From: an uncultured Psychrobacter sp.
GTDB lineage: Bacteria; Pseudomonadota; Gammaproteobacteria; Pseudomonadales; Moraxellaceae
Direction: 5' to 3'
DNA: 64,000 bases
Assembly: GCA_947501045.1 (NCBI GenBank)
Contig: CANMUI010000001.1
Location: 372,001 to 436,000, forward strand
Shown here: one piece after another, positions 63,599 to 64,000 of the stretch
Layout: each line of letters starts with the position of its first letter
Numbering within the stretch: the first letter of the stretch is position 1
Program-made: the position numbers and the translations under genes
Notes under the pieces: generated by a model
Databases searched by the model: none
What the model saw: the letters and a program-made list of their open reading frames with translations, nothing else
What the model was told of the DNA's origin: nothing

Positions 63599-64000
63599 AG
63601 TGGCACACTCCTATAAATCAATGGGATATCTGATAGATAAAATCGTTTAATAAACGTGTCATGTTTAGAATAGGGTCTAATGTATAATCAGACCATCATT
63701 AACCATGGTATATAGTATTACCAATTGCATATAACAACTATTTATAAAAATATAATAATTGCTCATAAAATAATTTAAGCGAATACGCTACGACCACTAT
63801 CTGCGAGCTAAGCCTAGCACAAATCAACAAAAATTTATAGCAGGTCTATAGCAAATGCTAATAACCTGACAAAATAAATATAGTTTTGTATGAATATCTA
63901 CTACTGTGGTAAATAGTGGCTGACTTATAGATTTATAGTAGCGCAGTTTTGTTAAATTAACTTACTAAAGTATGAATAACATAATGATAGTCAGAATCTC
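63599..64000. other. Non-coding region upstream of minD
   Basis: 402 bp, AT-rich, with no gene I can support. It presumably holds the minDE promoter; minC, if present, lies beyond the window. Confidence 0.5.

Overview
The window reads as a chromosomal segment of a Moraxellaceae gammaproteobacterium, most likely Psychrobacter. Support: moderate-to-low GC; the pilGHIJK-chpA-chpB order for pilus chemotaxis; the Moraxellaceae-like protein set; and many short, strong bidirectional hairpin terminators. The species assignment is inference from protein character, not from a search.

Layout. 1-1016 is the 3' end of valS. 1017-5391 is an AT-richer accessory zone downstream of valS. It holds a VapBC-like toxin-antitoxin pair, an orphan coiled-coil membrane protein, a decayed second copy of the valS 3' end, and a two-gene AAA-ATPase/PIN-nuclease module that looks like a defence cassette. 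5392-13187 holds a TerD-vWA protein, a THI5-like protein behind a TPP riboswitch, two small membrane proteins, a cold-shock protein, a YeiH-type exporter with a divergent LysR regulator, and tandem universal stress proteins. 13376-33624 is housekeeping and metabolism: M16C peptidase, two Nudix hydrolases, an MpaB-like oxygenase, NhaA, two TSUP exporters, a DAACS symporter, FadE, RadC, CoaBC, DUF2905, an HDAC-like deacetylase and two hypotheticals. 33785-37296 is ccmABCDE, split by two long gaps, with a Fur-box-like site before ccmE. 37418-43922 holds an aldo/keto reductase (with a decayed paralogue start beside it), an MFS transporter with a cytosine-deaminase-like enzyme, and metNIQ. 44256-49057 holds an OmpR-type two-component system, whose kinase has a huge insertion in its ATPase domain, and an orphan HlyD-like lipoprotein. 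49254-61652 is the complete Pil-Chp chemosensory operon. 61845-63598 is cytochrome b561 and minE/minD.

How the genes work together. The Pil-Chp set forms one signalling pathway. A receptor (PilJ) is tuned by a methyltransferase (PilK/CheR) and a methylesterase (ChpB), coupled by PilI and a ChpC-like protein to the multi-phosphotransfer kinase ChpA, with PilG and PilH as outputs controlling twitching. CcmA-E deliver haem for cytochrome c maturation; ccmFGH are not in the window. MetN-I-Q form a methionine importer. The most unusual items are the valS 3'-end duplication bracketing accessory genes, the AAA/PIN module, the TPP-controlled THI5-like protein without a signal peptide, and the kinase with a split ATPase domain. 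No tRNA, rRNA, CRISPR array or insertion sequence was recognised.
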